64,000 bases of DNA from Asterella californica (GCA_036924285.1 JAYKYS010000011.1:8804001-8868000), one strand, 5' to 3'; positions 12,162 to 23,404 are shown, counted from the stretch's first letter. Notes: generated by a model from the sequence alone, not told the origin. Made by a program: numbers and translations.

Positions 12162-12798
12162 CTACTGTACATGTAGTTTCAAACACGTCGACTCTGAATC
12201 GAGACCCACGGAAGCTTCCAGTGAATTCGATATGCAAGTTGAACTGTAATCTGCAGGAATGTGCAAGCGAATGATGCAAGCCTTCTGAACAGAACTTAAT
12301 ATAAGTAAGGCTACAGTATTGGTGGCTTTCGGGTGGAGCTTCGCGCTCGACTTTTGTGAAGTGAAAAGGTACTTAGTAATCCAAGTCGGATCATCACCCC
12401 ACAAGGGATAGTTATATATATAGCGGTTCCCTTTGCGGAAAGAAGAGATTCCACTTTCTTTCGAATATGGAAGATCTGATATTATCTCATCAGGATTCAC
12501 GATCGATCCATGACATCATCATACAGACGTTTGTTTGGTTACGGGTTATTTTACAATTAAAGTGTTTTCCGTGAAGGTTCATGATCAGAGCATGAACTTC
12601 AAAGTTCAGTCCTCGTTCTTGCAGTTGCTTGGTGGACTGTCGCTTCAGATACCGGTGTGCATGGTCGGGCTCGATCGTCGTACTTTCGTCTAGATTAATG
12701 CCTGAGCTCTCGTGTGCCTCATGTTGTCTCACCACGAACTGAACTCGTCGTTCCATGTGGACTTGTTTTGTCCACTTCCGTGTACGCAAGCAAAGCAA
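12162..12798 (-). CDS. Two adjacent uncharacterised open frames
   Basis: A 102-residue frame (12798-12490) overlaps a 112-residue frame (12500-12162) that would continue in another phase, as if one frame had been shifted near 12495. The second reads NYPLWGDDPTWITKYLFTSQ, a tryptophan- and aromatic-rich stretch loosely like plant transposon gag-like proteins. That resemblance is too weak to name a function. There are no clear splice sites, signal peptide or membrane segment. It may be a decayed transposon or chance. Confidence 0.15.
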
Positions 12799-14453
12799 TC
12801 ATACAGCGCGACTGAAACTTTTAAATGCTATCATGCACAAGTTCCCCAATCCCCGTTGGCCTTTGTACCTCACTCACAATCTTCTCGGTAAGCGACCATA
12901 AGAAACACCGACGCCGAAGTCTGCACTTCCCGTAACCTTTACGTTACATGATGAGAATCGAAGGGTTCAGTACTGTCGGCGATTCTGAATTATACTCAAA
13001 CTACAGAGCGCGCACCAGCGTTGCCAGCTTACGCACCATTAAGTCAATGATGGCCAGCTTCACCCCTAGAATCGCACAGGACGAAGAACACAAGCACGGA
13101 AGGAACCACGTCAGTACCCGGCCAGAACCTTTTATCAAAGTTGATAAAAATTTCTCTAGAGTTGATAAAAGTTGAGAGAGTTCTCTAGCTAGTACTGGCA
13201 TGTCCAGACTCATGCCTCTTCATCGGCTTGATATATGATTGAACGGCTTCATTTTCCTCGTAGAAACGAGGAAAGAACAGTACGCGTGACAATATAAGAT
13301 ATTCTCCCAGTTCTTCCTTCAGGACCCGAAACATAAAATATATACATGTCCATGATGACAGAGCTTCTCTCTGTCCGAGTGACTGTCGCGTTTGGAAAAT
13401 TTAGGAATCTTCTTATTTTGACGTTTACATCGAGGACATGTGTTTTCCATGTCCATCAATTGCACTTTATTTGGTAGATTTGATAGATATTGTAGTTATA
13501 GGAATGATTGTACTTATCATCTTCGTGGCTTAGGCTCATTCTTATCTGACAGTTTCTTCTCGTACGTATCAGATAAAGCACAGTCGATGGACATGATGGA
13601 GAACATACGTGAAAAGAGATCTCTCCTGATACGAGAGCTTGCTTCCTTCCTGAAATTGTCGATGGTTTCAAGTGCAAATCATGTACTAATCTAATGCAGC
13701 TGGATTCGGACGGACTTGCGTTACAGAGTGAACGCATGCAATGTCAGTGAACGCATGCATGTCAGCTAGGTTACATCGGGCTTGGAGTGACGGCTTCACA
13801 CGAAAGGATCCGGAACTCTCATGGTCAAACATGGATGATCATGAAAACGAGCTCGAGTGTAAGAAGCCAGTCTAGTAAAACCAACATGCAGCACTCGCAC
13901 CACTGAAAATTATTTTATGAAAGACATTCAGAATCCACTTTAGAGCTCTGCCAACAGGAGCAGGTCGAGAATAAGCAGACTGCAGTACTAGTACTGATCA
14001 TGGGAACCATTCTAAAATTTGTTAAGGAGTATGTTCATCGGCAGAGGCCTTGACTGGTTTGTTTGTTTGATTTTCCGATTTCGGTGACATGATTTTTGTT
14101 TTTTTTTATTTTTATCTCTTCTTCAGCTTTTCGGTCTTTTCGTGCCGTGCATGTACGTATACCTATAAGCCCCCTGCAGGCCGGTGATGTGCCTCGAGGC
14201 GGCGCCTGGCCTTCAGTTCCCACGAGGATCTCTCCAGTGAGGACCTTCTCCCCAACCAGCTGACTCCCGTCATGAGGGGCAGAGGCCTTCCTGGTGCAGC
14301 ATGACGTTAACGTTATACAGGAGATACGAATATCGTTCTGTGATTCATTCACCCGGATCTAGCTAGCTGCAGGTACTAAGCACTGTTTTCAATCGTTCTA
14401 TGCTGCTGATGAAGAATGGTGATTCAGTGACAAAGGTGGTGGTATCTTTTGCA
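12799..14453. other. Non-coding DNA with short repeats
   Basis: No gene is seen. Visible structures are a 9-bp hairpin at 13252-13273 (TTTCCTCGT-AGAA-ACGAGGAAA), repeated AGTTGATAAAA around 13137-13172, and a short tandem repeat GTGAACGCATGCAATGTCA near 13728-13767. Confidence 0.4.
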
Positions 14454-14559
14454 GGAATGTCGTCCTGACGACATTCCCCTTTGTGTGATCCGGAACCTGA
14501 ATCACCTCACATGTGATCAAATTCTGTCCAATGATCACATGTGAGGTGATTCAGGTTCC
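14454..14559. repeat. Two adjacent perfect hairpins (11-bp and 28-bp stems)
   Basis: The first has arms 14454-14464 and 14467-14477 around CT. The second has arms 14492-14519 and 14532-14559, a perfect 28-bp stem with a 12-base loop (AATTCTGTCCAA). They are 14 bases apart. No mobile-element termini were identified. Confidence 0.85.
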
Positions 14560-15622
14560 GCCGTCAACGCGATTTAGCGACGGCTCGAGCATGCACATGG
14601 AAAGTTCTTGGGCAGCTATACAAGCTAGATTCTAGAACATATTCAGAAATAATATTCCTGTTACAGTATATCTTCTGGCCTTTTAGCATCCCGTAAGGAC
14701 CTCGTTAAAGTAATCTCATGATCTCGAGAATGCACTCGAGTGTATTCGCATCGTAGGAGGGTCCGACAACGAGCACCATCCAATTGCAAAGTAATGTATA
14801 CTATAATGATAGTACAATCTCCTCGCTATTTAGTCATCAATGCTGCTGGTACGTGCGAAGACAGAGACTCGTAATCTGAATCAATCTTCAAGATGACTTT
14901 CCGGGATTCAGTGATCCTGTTCACATGATTCAACTTTAAACTTTGAAGGTACCAAGGAAAACATGAAGTCTGCCACTGGCAGCTGGAAAAGTGTCTGGGA
15001 ATCTCGTCACTTCTCTGCCGACACCCAACTGTACCGCCAACAGCGCAAAGTTCTTTGGAAGTCGGTCTTCTCTTTGCTCTTTCACAAAGTACAAGCGTTT
15101 TTAGCGTGTGTTTGCCACACGGTCAGACAGTAATATAATTAATGTGTGGAGAACACTTGATTTCAAGTCAACGTCCATTACGTTAGTCAAGAGCAGCAAG
15201 TCGTTAGAACTTCACAATTACAAATCAAGTGTTCAGTCTTCAGTAGCAAGGGCTTTTTGGGAGAAACAAGAATCGAGAAGGATCATAACTCGTACTTCCC
15301 AGAATTACTGTTAGGGCTTGTGTAAGGTATCATGGTGGAATTTGAGAAGATTTTCGTAGTCACTGGAATGTGCAGAGATACAACTGGACTGCTCTATTAC
15401 TGAGTGTATGATGTACAATGTGTGCTACACTATATACATCTCTAGGAGTTCAGTGCTCTACCATTTTAGTTTCTAAGGAAAAGTATGCCCTTATAACCTG
15501 AGTTTCATCACTTGGATCACGATGGTGTCCTAGGTGGTGTCAGCGGAGTTTATGGTTTGAGTTTCACTACTCCTTTTCAAACCTCGTTATGTGACACAAT
15601 GTTCATCCCTCTACGAAAGTGA
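14560..15622. other. Non-coding DNA, no gene seen
   Basis: No domain or splice pattern is recognisable. The 68-residue frame at 15108-15314 has no visible motif. Confidence 0.35.
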
Positions 15623-16107
15623 TTAAACCTTAGTTTTATACGTTAAAGCTTTGGTAAGAGAATCTGCCACCATATCTGCACTTTGAACATACGTGAGGTC
15701 AAGGCATCCTAATGATATCATGTCCCATACGTAGTGATAATGCATCAGAATATACTTACTGAGGGAATGCATGATAGGATCTTTAGTCAAAGCTATGGCG
15801 CTTTGATTATCACACTGGAGGACGGTAGGATGAAGCTGAAGCTCTCCTATTTCGTCAGAAATTCTAGTAGCCATGAAATTTCTCTTGCAGATAATGAAGC
15901 TGCAATGTATTTGACTTCTGTTGATGATAATGCCACCGTTGATTGCTTCCTACTAATCCAACTAACGACCCTTCCACAAATGATTATCCCGGGACGAGAC
16001 AAGATGGCATCAACTGATGACTTATCATCAAGTACAACCTCATCTGGTACTATCCTCTTGGCCATGAGTCGCTGAATACCCAACTCAATTGCTCGATCCT
16101 CAATCAA
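15623..16107 (-). pseudogene. Copia RNase H / pol C-terminus fragment
   Basis: The frame from 16107 reads VSWISRKQSTVALSSTEVKY, and an overlapping frame from 15874 carries CDNQSAIALTKDP and VQSADMVADSLTKAL. These are the conserved RNase H blocks at the end of Ty1/copia polyproteins (compare 45123-45600). A frameshift between them breaks the frame. Nothing upstream (right side) matches the rest of a copia pol, so the fragment is truncated where it meets the transposase-like sequence at about 16110. Confidence 0.8.
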
Positions 16108-16775
16108 CCACGAGTTGTTTCTGATCTCTACCCCGAGTCATGTTCATCATCTCGATCACTTTACCGTCATTTGCTGAGATGAAAGCACATGTCCCATTGT
16201 AGTCATTCCTAATCGAGTCATATCTCAAATCAGCATACACCACGAAGTTGCCTAAAATACCCGGTAACTAAGTCAAATCCCCTCAAAAACTGTATCACTT
16301 AAACTTGAATCCTCCACAATAAAATCTCAAAATTGTCCACAAGCTCGAACACTTACCACCTACAGGAGCCTCGTTCAAGTCAGGGATGCAAGCACTTCTG
16401 ATTGGACCTCTCCTTCTTCATGGTCCATCTTTCAAGCATCGCTTGAATCCATTTTATGAAGCGATCTTTTCCGTTCTGGAATCCAAAGAAATGAGACCTC
16501 AAAAGTGGAGATAGCCCTACCTCTTGACATAAACTATCTAGTTGTTCGTACCCCAATCCGGCGCACAAACCAGCATGATAAAAACGATGAATCACATCGA
16601 GAACATCGTGATATAACTCCATCTCTGTCGATCTCCATCCAAATTCGTGATCTTGTGGACATCTAAGCTTCAAGGAGTAGGTCTGATGGATACGTGAAAC
16701 TACCAGATGATCAAAAATCAACTCACACCCATAATGATGGCATCTCACCTTGAATAGAGTGAATAACTCCATCAA
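16108..16775 (-). pseudogene. Possible DNA-transposase fragment, unassigned family
   Basis: A 131-residue frame (16775-16380) reads CRHYGCELIFD-like residues, a C-P-Q-D-H-E-F-G-W box and GLCAGLGYEQLDSLCQEVGL. Further along the minus strand (about 16245-16108) another frame reads VVYADLRYDSIRNDYNGTCA and then DGKVIEMMNMTRGRDQ. A cysteine/histidine module, an AGLGY-type helix and then an aspartate followed by a GKV box recall transposases of Mutator-like or Kolobok-like type, but I cannot assign the family. Stops and a gap of about 130 bases separate the two parts, and the left side meets the copia fragment. Confidence 0.3.
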
Positions 16776-17226
16776 CTTAGAAATACCTACAAATCCGTAA
16801 ACTACGAAGTCTAGACTCTAGACCACTGGTGTAGCTGAAGCTATGTCCTCTGATCTGGGCGGCTCTAAGACATTGGGTACTTGAGAATCAAGGATCGACT
16901 CAGAAGGGAGTTGAGAATCTAGTATAGACGGGTTTGATGTGGAAGGATCAAAACGATCCTAGAAATGACAATACCATACAAAGTCTGATCATGTCTAAGT
17001 TCTAACATCAGTGATCAAATAAATTCAAATTTTAGTCAGATGTACAACTTCGCATTCATAAATAAATTGAAAGACAAATATTTAGCTGAACTTGAACCGG
17101 ACCTGATGCTCAACACGGTCAACGCCAAGAGCTCGCAATATGATAAAGTCTGCTAAAACTCAGTATCCTCCGACCGAATAACATCTCCCTCTAGATCACC
17201 CTTACATCTGACTCGTCCAACCTAAC
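16776..17226. other. Non-coding DNA, no gene seen
   Basis: A short internal duplication (TTGAGAATCAAGGATCGACTC / TTGAGAATCTAGTATAGAC near 16881-16930) is the only structure noticed. Confidence 0.35.
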
Positions 17227-17697
17227 CTAAGCTTCTCTCGCCATCTGATCTATGCGAACAACGGCAGTTGAGAAAAGAAAATGAGACACAACGCTATGAC
17301 CTGCAGCTGGTCCTAAAAGTCGCATAGTCTGCACATAGCGAAGCAATAACGACTCCGGCACTCTCACTTTCTCATCCGGGACCTCCAGAAGAAGACCGGT
17401 CGGTGCTTGATTTGTATCTTGGTTCTTTTTACACATTGCACAACTCCCAATGTATATTGCAACATCCTTTGTCATCTTGAGTCAATAGAAAACTCATTGG
17501 ATTGCTTCCAATGTCTTCTCTACACCCATGTATCTTGCAATTGCTGAATCGTGACATTCAATTAATATGGTGATACGTAGTTTTGGATCATCTGAGATCC
17601 ATAACTTCCTTTTCCTCATCCAGGATCTCCGAACATCCTCTAGATAAGTGTCGATCTCCAGACCGTCGAGGATGAATCCTGGGGACATACTATACAC
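17227..17697 (-). pseudogene. Chimeric gypsy integrase zinc-finger fragment
   Basis: Frames 17697-17494 and 17475-17227 read RKLWISDDPKL, ECHDSAIARYMGVEKTLEAI, then SCAMCKKNQDTNQAPTGLL. This is the HHCC finger at the N-terminus of a chromovirus-type gypsy integrase. Two TGA codons sit where tryptophans are expected between the helices. After NQAPTGLL the frame continues into sequence (VPDEKVRVPESLL) that is not integrase, whereas the copy at 43.7 kb continues with the expected LLQPLLIPSKR. This copy is therefore a patch in foreign sequence. Confidence 0.75.
17390..17612. repeat. 223-bp block nearly identical to 43730-43952
   Basis: Reading both stretches side by side I find three differences (17400, 17570, 17571). 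Both flanks diverge at once. The block covers the integrase finger, including its two premature stops. Confidence 0.85.
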
Positions 17698-18124
17698 TCA
17701 AAAAGCCTCGCTGATCAGGTTTGACCTATCCCTCCAGAGATCCAAACTAAACTTGCCGGTGATATCCAAATTGTTCAAAATATCTCATTGAAAAACTATA
17801 CCCATATGTGCAAAAAAGAAATAAATAAAAATAATTTACATAATATATTAAAAAAGATAATATCCAAATTCTACATTAAATATATATTATCAGGAGAGTC
17901 TCTAAATAAGCTAAGTGCTACTTAGAACTATTTCGTAATGTGCATTGAAAACCTCTAATTATTATGAAAACTCTATCTAATAGACTGTAGTTCTAAAGAC
18001 CTAGCCAACCTCAGAGGTTGAAACTAAAGGAGAGACCAAATTAAGACTAAAAAGGAGATGCAAAATATCAGAGGAAAACAAACTGAATGAGAGTAAGATA
18101 GCTGTCTCCAAGATGTCTTGGGGG
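17698..18124. other. AT-rich non-coding DNA
   Basis: An A/T-rich tract lies at 17800-17890. No gene is seen. Confidence 0.35.
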
Positions 18125-18427
18125 TTCGAGAGGAAGACCTCCTCTCGAACGGAAAGGAGGCTCTGACAGGAGAGCCGTCAATAGCTCTCCTGCCTCGAAA
18201 GAGAGCTGGCGGGCCTCTGACAGGAGAGCCGTCATCGGCTCTCCTGCCTCGAATAAGATCATGGCCAGGACCTCTGACAGGAGAGCTTGTCATTGGCTCT
18301 CCTGCCTCGAGTGGCAGGACCAGCCACTGACCAGCTTCTGACGAGTGGCTAGCCAGGAATTGTCAATGGCTGACCCTGTTCTGACCTTTCACTTTTCCGG
18401 CGCAGGTAAACATTACCGGCGCCGGAA
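18125..18427. repeat. Array of short hairpins with three ~55-bp tandem units
   Basis: A perfect 10-bp hairpin lies at 18125-18149. Three tandem units begin CTCTGACAGG at 18161, 18215 and 18272; each folds as CAGGAGAGC / GCTCTCCTG around a 7-9 base loop and ends TGCCTCGA. AGCCACT / AGTGGCT lies near 18312-18340. A hairpin at 18395-18427 has TTCCGGCGC / GCGCCGGAA enclosing GGTAA-ACA-TTACC. The open frames here are by-products of the repeats. Confidence 0.85.
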
Positions 18428-18599
18428 TAAATTACATGTAGTGGGCATATCGACGATACTGAGTCAACCTGGATACTAGTTGGCATCTTCCGATCAGGGA
18501 AGCATGACTATAGAGCGCAGCCTCGTCATCGTAGCAAAAATTATTATAGAGTAGAACAATTTAAAATTTAAAAAAAAGAATATTTTTTTTCCAAAGCTC

Positions 18600-18650
18600 T
18601 CTTTCACCCTCGCTTCTAGAGCTTTTTTCTCAGCCATTTGGTATCAGAAT
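18600..18650 (+). mobile_element. Possible LTR end and tRNA-Met primer-binding site
   Basis: TCAGCCA ends at 18636, followed after TT by TGGTATCAGAAT (18639-18650), which matches the initiator-tRNA-Met site TGGTATCAGAGC at 10 of 12 bases. No second LTR or pol was found, so this would be a truncated remnant. Confidence 0.35.
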
Positions 18651-20571
18651 AAAGATATCATGGTCTCGTTTTGAAAGTTATCGTATGCTGCTAATTTCAA
18701 TACCTTGATCTGTACATTACATGCCCAATTAACTTCGTGATAAAGTGGTGCAAATCCTGCAAGGCCCTAATCAGAGTCGAATTTACTTAGTGATGGTTTA
18801 GAATGATTAGCGATGAAAATCCCCACGGCTAATATAGCAGAACTTGTGGTTTAAGAGAGGATGGAGCGAGTTGTACAAACCTTTTTGGGGGTGGAGCAAG
18901 TAAATTATTGTACTGACGCTGATCAGGACCGAAGCTGCACGCTTGCGTTTGCTCGTACGGTCTGAGGCTCTGAGGTACTGTACCGAGGGGTTCACATTGG
19001 AGTTGGAAAAGAGAACAGCCAAGTTTCACTTCCGCAAAGTTTGGAAATATACACGTCTCCATATTCGTCACTTGCACGTCCAGTCAACTGCGCAGTATAT
19101 ATCAAGTTATCATAACCGAATCTTAACATGAGGTCCTGTTTACCCAGTTTGAAAATATCTCCATGATGTCATGACCATTCACATCCATGGAATTCACACC
19201 GAAGATTCCAGCTTGTATTTATAGAATTCGACCACTGACCGTAGTTAGTTTAAAGTAAGGTGCCACAGATTCGAACTGTCTTGGCGCTAAATCTGGAATC
19301 TGAACAATACCCTCAGCTGATCATGAGAGTTCGGACCAGGTAGCAGCGTAACAAGAAGCAAAGGTTCACGAACAAGTTTCTTACTGAAGCAATAAATTGT
19401 TACCACCCACCTGTTTATGATCTGATCAGCGGTACAACGCGCACTCTCTCTCTCTGTGCACGAAATCGGCCTTTGAAAATTGATTGATGGAGATAATTGC
19501 ATCGTGTACGATTTGACTAGGATGCAGTTTACGCCATATCTTTTGTCATACCAGGCACTCTTATGTTGCTCTTATTTTTGTGTTTTTATTATGCTTATCC
19601 CTCGTCAGGAACATCCATCCTATCGATTTTCATTCTCTGATGTGAGCACATCAGAAAGGAAAGATGATGAGTAATATTATGCGCTATGAAGATTTCGAAT
19701 GATTGTCTCACGTTTTCGACACAGTTTGCTCTCTAAGAGATTCACGCAGAAAAAACATATATAGTTCTATTCTTCCCTACGTGTTATCCGCAGATATGTG
19801 GCTTGCGTGAACTGCATCTGGCCCTAGGATTTGACCACGTAGTATTTATTTTACGAGACCTGCGGAATCTTCTCTGATGTTTAAATAGTCTGTCTCGAAA
19901 AGGTCAAACTGGAAAAGTGAAAGCGCTAGCTCTTGGCATCAATTGCGCATGCTAGCTCCCATATATATATGCATGCAGGGAATATTTGTTGTCTCCTTCA
20001 TCTTATTACACAGTACCCATCGAGCTGAATCCGTTGTCTCTTGCAGAATGATGCCTTCATGCATTTGGCCTGTATACTGATAAGCTCAGCAATGCAAGAC
20101 ACATTGCTTCTCTATATGTGGATCATCAGTACTGCAAGCTTGGCTTGGCTTGGCCACTGTGCCAGTGGAACGTACTCTTTACTGACTGATGCGATAAGAC
20201 TTTCTGGACTTATTCCAAGCCTAGCTAGTCTCTGATAGCATGCGCATGCCAATTAGATTCATATATATATATATGTATGTGCCTTCTTGCGACTGGATCC
20301 CCTCATTGTCGTCATTGTCTGCGCATTGTCTAGAACCACGATTCACATCATGATCAACAGCACAATTTGAAACGCTTGCTTGAATTTTCACACCTCCACG
20401 AACAATACTATTCCTCCGACAAGGTTAACATACAACTCCAGGGATTTGTGTTTGTGGATGAGAGGCTCAGCAGGTCAGATCGATGCTCTGGCCAGCTGAG
20501 CATCTACATGTGAAAGGTAATCTTAAATTACCTTGATCTTTAATTTGCACTTGTCATGCAGTCGTACTTAC
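18651..20571. other. Non-coding DNA, no gene seen
   Basis: AT-dinucleotide runs lie at 19961-19971 and 20263-20275. The open frames (for example 18829-19077 and 19287-19502) carry no known domain. No TATA-plus-ORF arrangement stands out. Confidence 0.35.
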
Positions 20572-20908
20572 CACTGACTGGCAAATGTAACAGTTCCAAG
20601 AGTTTTAGGACTTTGCAACACGTTGTGACAGTCTGAGTTACGCCCGGAATCTCGTAAGTTAAGCTTGCCAATGGCATTAGATCCAGTCCTCTCATGTTGG
20701 CCACATGGTTCTCAATGATGCGGCGGGACACCTTGGAACGGGTTCCAAAGATCTCACATTGGCTTTATGTCGGGCTCCACAAACTGTACTCGAGCTCCTT
20801 TGCGTTCTCAGCGGAAGTCTGGACCTTTTGGAAAATGCCCTGCCGATGGCCAACACTCCTCATGATCAGGCCATCGATATCGTCAGGGCGGGTAGTTTCC
20901 ATTTGCAG
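20572..20908 (-). pseudogene. Exon-like coding segment with one in-frame stop, unidentified
   Basis: Read on the minus strand, the 337 bases are one frame of 112 codons plus one base, interrupted only by TAA at 20767-20765 (codon 48). It starts after GGAGCAG, preceded by TACTAAC at about 18 bases, a good branch-point match. It ends at a consensus donor (CAGTG then GTAAGT, 20571-20566). The reading contains METTRPDDIDGLIMRSVGHR before the stop and VSRRIIENHVANMRGLDLMP after it, and looks like ordinary soluble protein. I do not recognise the family and found no adjoining exon. It is either a decayed gene fragment or an intron-containing gene whose phase I have misread. Confidence 0.35.
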
Positions 20909-22224
20909 CTGCTCCGTAATATATAAGTTAGTATGGCACTTGTGGTATATTTATTCACCATGCTTTTGGACCCAACGTTACACTGTTTCATACACCGGGT
21001 TGCTGGCATGTGTGTGCTACCTGTGAACGTTTTTACACTTGTGTCGATGCACCTTCGACATTACTATGTTTTCATTACCGTTTTTTCTCTGAAACCTGGA
21101 ATCACTAGTTGAAGTAGTAGATTTGAAAACTTTCCTGAAAACTCACGAGCAAAATGAGCGAAAACCTAATAAGAAATGCACACGACGTTTTTATACGAGC
21201 ACCTCCAAAAGTGCCCATATAAAATGTCCACAGATACCTAGCCGTAACTCCTCCTTAACGGGTCAGGAATCTTTGACAGGGGTTCTAACTCTTACATCCG
21301 TAATGTTAGTTAACTGACATCAAAGTTGGAACTTTTTTAAAATATTCTTGCATAACGAGGAAAAGGACTACTTGTGCTAATTTTCTGCTGGTACATCTAT
21401 CGATGTGCCTGTAGAAAAATACTATTATTTATTTATTTATTTAAGTAATTTTGTAATAAGGAAGTTTAGTACTAAAAAATGGTTGTAAATTTTAGAGACA
21501 AGAAAAGGATTAAACCACCCTCCTGGTATAAAAGGGTCCTAACAGGAATATTCTTCTCAGATTTACTTTTTGAATTTAAAATCTCTAGAATCTGGAACAC
21601 AGACATGTCTGAAATTTAACAAACTGATTTTTGATAATGCTTAGATCAAAATCAAAATTTTTTGATAAAAATATAGAGCTTTCTAATGCGATATCACGTC
21701 AACGACAAAAATCAGACTCATACTAATGAAAAGATGCAATTTGTTCCGAGTAACCCAAAGGTCAGCGTTTCACGTAATTTCAAAATGGGTAATCCAGACC
21801 CTAGGTACTAGGAGTGGGAGTTTAATGAAAAATAGTACTATAATCAGTTCGATATAAAATTATTTTTGATAAATTACCGCTTTTCTACTTCATCCGATTT
21901 AGGAATGTTTTTATTTAACTTTTACCACCCTAGTATCTCTAGAGTCAATATAATATACATCCCAACGTCGAGAAAAGTAAAACGGAGGAAGACGACAAGC
22001 AGATTTTTCGGAGTCAAAAATACAAGTGATAGATACGTCAGCAGCTGTGGTCGGGGTTTGACGTTGGGGGTTGGGTTTTGTATCACCATAAAACTTTTTT
22101 TCTGTACGTGCTGGAATAGACTCTTGGGATTTCACCTAACTTTTTTTCAAAAAATCCTGTTGAATTTGTTATCATTTTTTGTGCATTAGGATCTACATTT
22201 TTAGGAATTATTATTAATCTTATT
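20909..22224. other. Non-coding DNA, no gene seen
   Basis: It includes an ATTT microsatellite near 21424-21444. AGTATCTCTAGAGTCAATA occurs at 21932-21950 and again at 22834-22852, bracketing about 880 bp. The 107-residue frame at 21866-22189 lies in this repeat and shows no domain. Confidence 0.35.
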
Positions 22225-22755
22225 TTTTCTTTTTGTTCTCTTATTGTTATCAGAAATCTATATATGTTAAGTAAATATAAATATTAATTTTATTTTATTT
22301 TATAAAATTTATTTGTTAACCCATGCCTGAAAATACGGGGAGAGCAGGAGATAAACCATAAACCTTGGCTGGACTGTCGCGCTCCGGAAGATACAAGACC
22401 TGGAAAGTTTACTCATTAATACTACAAAATATACAGTCGTTTAATATAACACCTAACCCTTCTTGTCATGCAATATGCATGCAAACTGAACTTCTGAGAA
22501 CTTGTGTTTTTCTTTTGTTATCAGAGAATTATATAAATATTAAATAATATATAAATATTAAATAATTATAAATAATTACATTATTTCATAAACATTATTT
22601 GGCTCATGTCTGAAATCACGGAGATAGCAAGCAAAAACTCCAAACTGTAGACTGGATTCTCGCACTTCAGAAAATACAAATCCGAGTATTATATTCATAA
22701 ATACATAATCTTAATCATACGTTTAACATAATACCTAACCCTTCCGGACGGAAGA
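22225..22755. repeat. Diverged tandem duplication, unit about 285 bp
   Basis: Copy one (about 22225-22457) and copy two (about 22507-22745) share, in order, TTTTTCTTTTGTTATCAGA, an AT-rich tract, CATGCCTGAAA/CATGTCTGAAA, a GGAGA...AGATAAACC-type block, and CTAACCCTTC near the end. They differ by many substitutions and small indels. Confidence 0.6.
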
Positions 22756-22812
22756 GTTAGGTATTAAATTAAAGGGACATGCATTTCCCCCTCTTCCGAA
22801 CTCGGAAGAGGG
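22730..22812. repeat. Two adjacent hairpins
   Basis: The first has arms 22730-22745 and 22750-22765 (15 of 16 pairs; AATACCTAACCCTTCC). The second has arms 22789-22798 and 22803-22812, a perfect 10-bp stem (CCCTCTTCCG). ATGCAT motifs flank the second. Confidence 0.8.
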
Positions 22813-22852
22813 TGACTATGCATGCTTAGAAAAAGTATCTCTAGAGTCAATA

Positions 22853-23404
22853 ATGAACGGGACGTCATATCTTTCAAGTATGCACTCGATCGTGTCCTTG
22901 CGCCATTGTTATTCCTTGATTCTTTACACCTCTACTAGTGACGATTCCGTTATGAGATCTTTACGGTAACCGGTTGCTACATCAAATGCAGGTAAGTGGT
23001 TCTTGTAACTGCTAACTGCCTGAGTAACAAAGACGACTTTCCGTACCATTTCTTGTACAGTGCGTGGTTTTTGTTGTCCTCCGTAACTCCGTTTACCTTA
23101 CACTCTCAATTAACCTTCCAATCCTGACCAATATCTGTTAATACCACCGGGGACTGGGGACCGTTGGTGAAATATGTCCATAAGATATCGAGGACGTAAA
23201 AAGTAGTTAGTGGAGTAACGTCAAATCTCTTTCTACCGTTTAATAATATGCTTGAGAACAGTGATGTATTTTACGGACATTATTTCTAGAGAATGTAAAA
23301 CTTTTACGGTACACACGGCACTCTATTTCCAGTGCTGTAATGTCGCATGGGGATGCGGCATCAACCCATCGAAAAGATAACGTTGGTGACTGATGTCTCC
23401 TCTC
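22853..23404. other. Non-coding DNA left of the LINE
   Basis: No gene is seen. The last bases before the LINE T-run (TCTCCTCTC, 23396-23404) are a candidate target-site duplication with 38133-38141. Confidence 0.35.

Noticed and set aside
18161..18310. Possible CRISPR array
   Set aside because: There are only three units, the repeats themselves are diverged hairpins, no cas-like gene is present and the setting is a plant genome.
18024..18330. Frames on both strands across the hairpin array
   Set aside because: The inverted tandem repeats keep several phases open. The proteins are repeat artefacts.
19261..19320. Possible tRNA (GTTCGAATCTG-like T-arm, minus)
   Set aside because: There is a T-arm-like sequence only. 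No A box at proper spacing and no acceptor pairing.
21866..22189. 107-residue plus-strand frame
   Set aside because: AT-rich repeat DNA with no domain and an opposite-strand frame of similar length.
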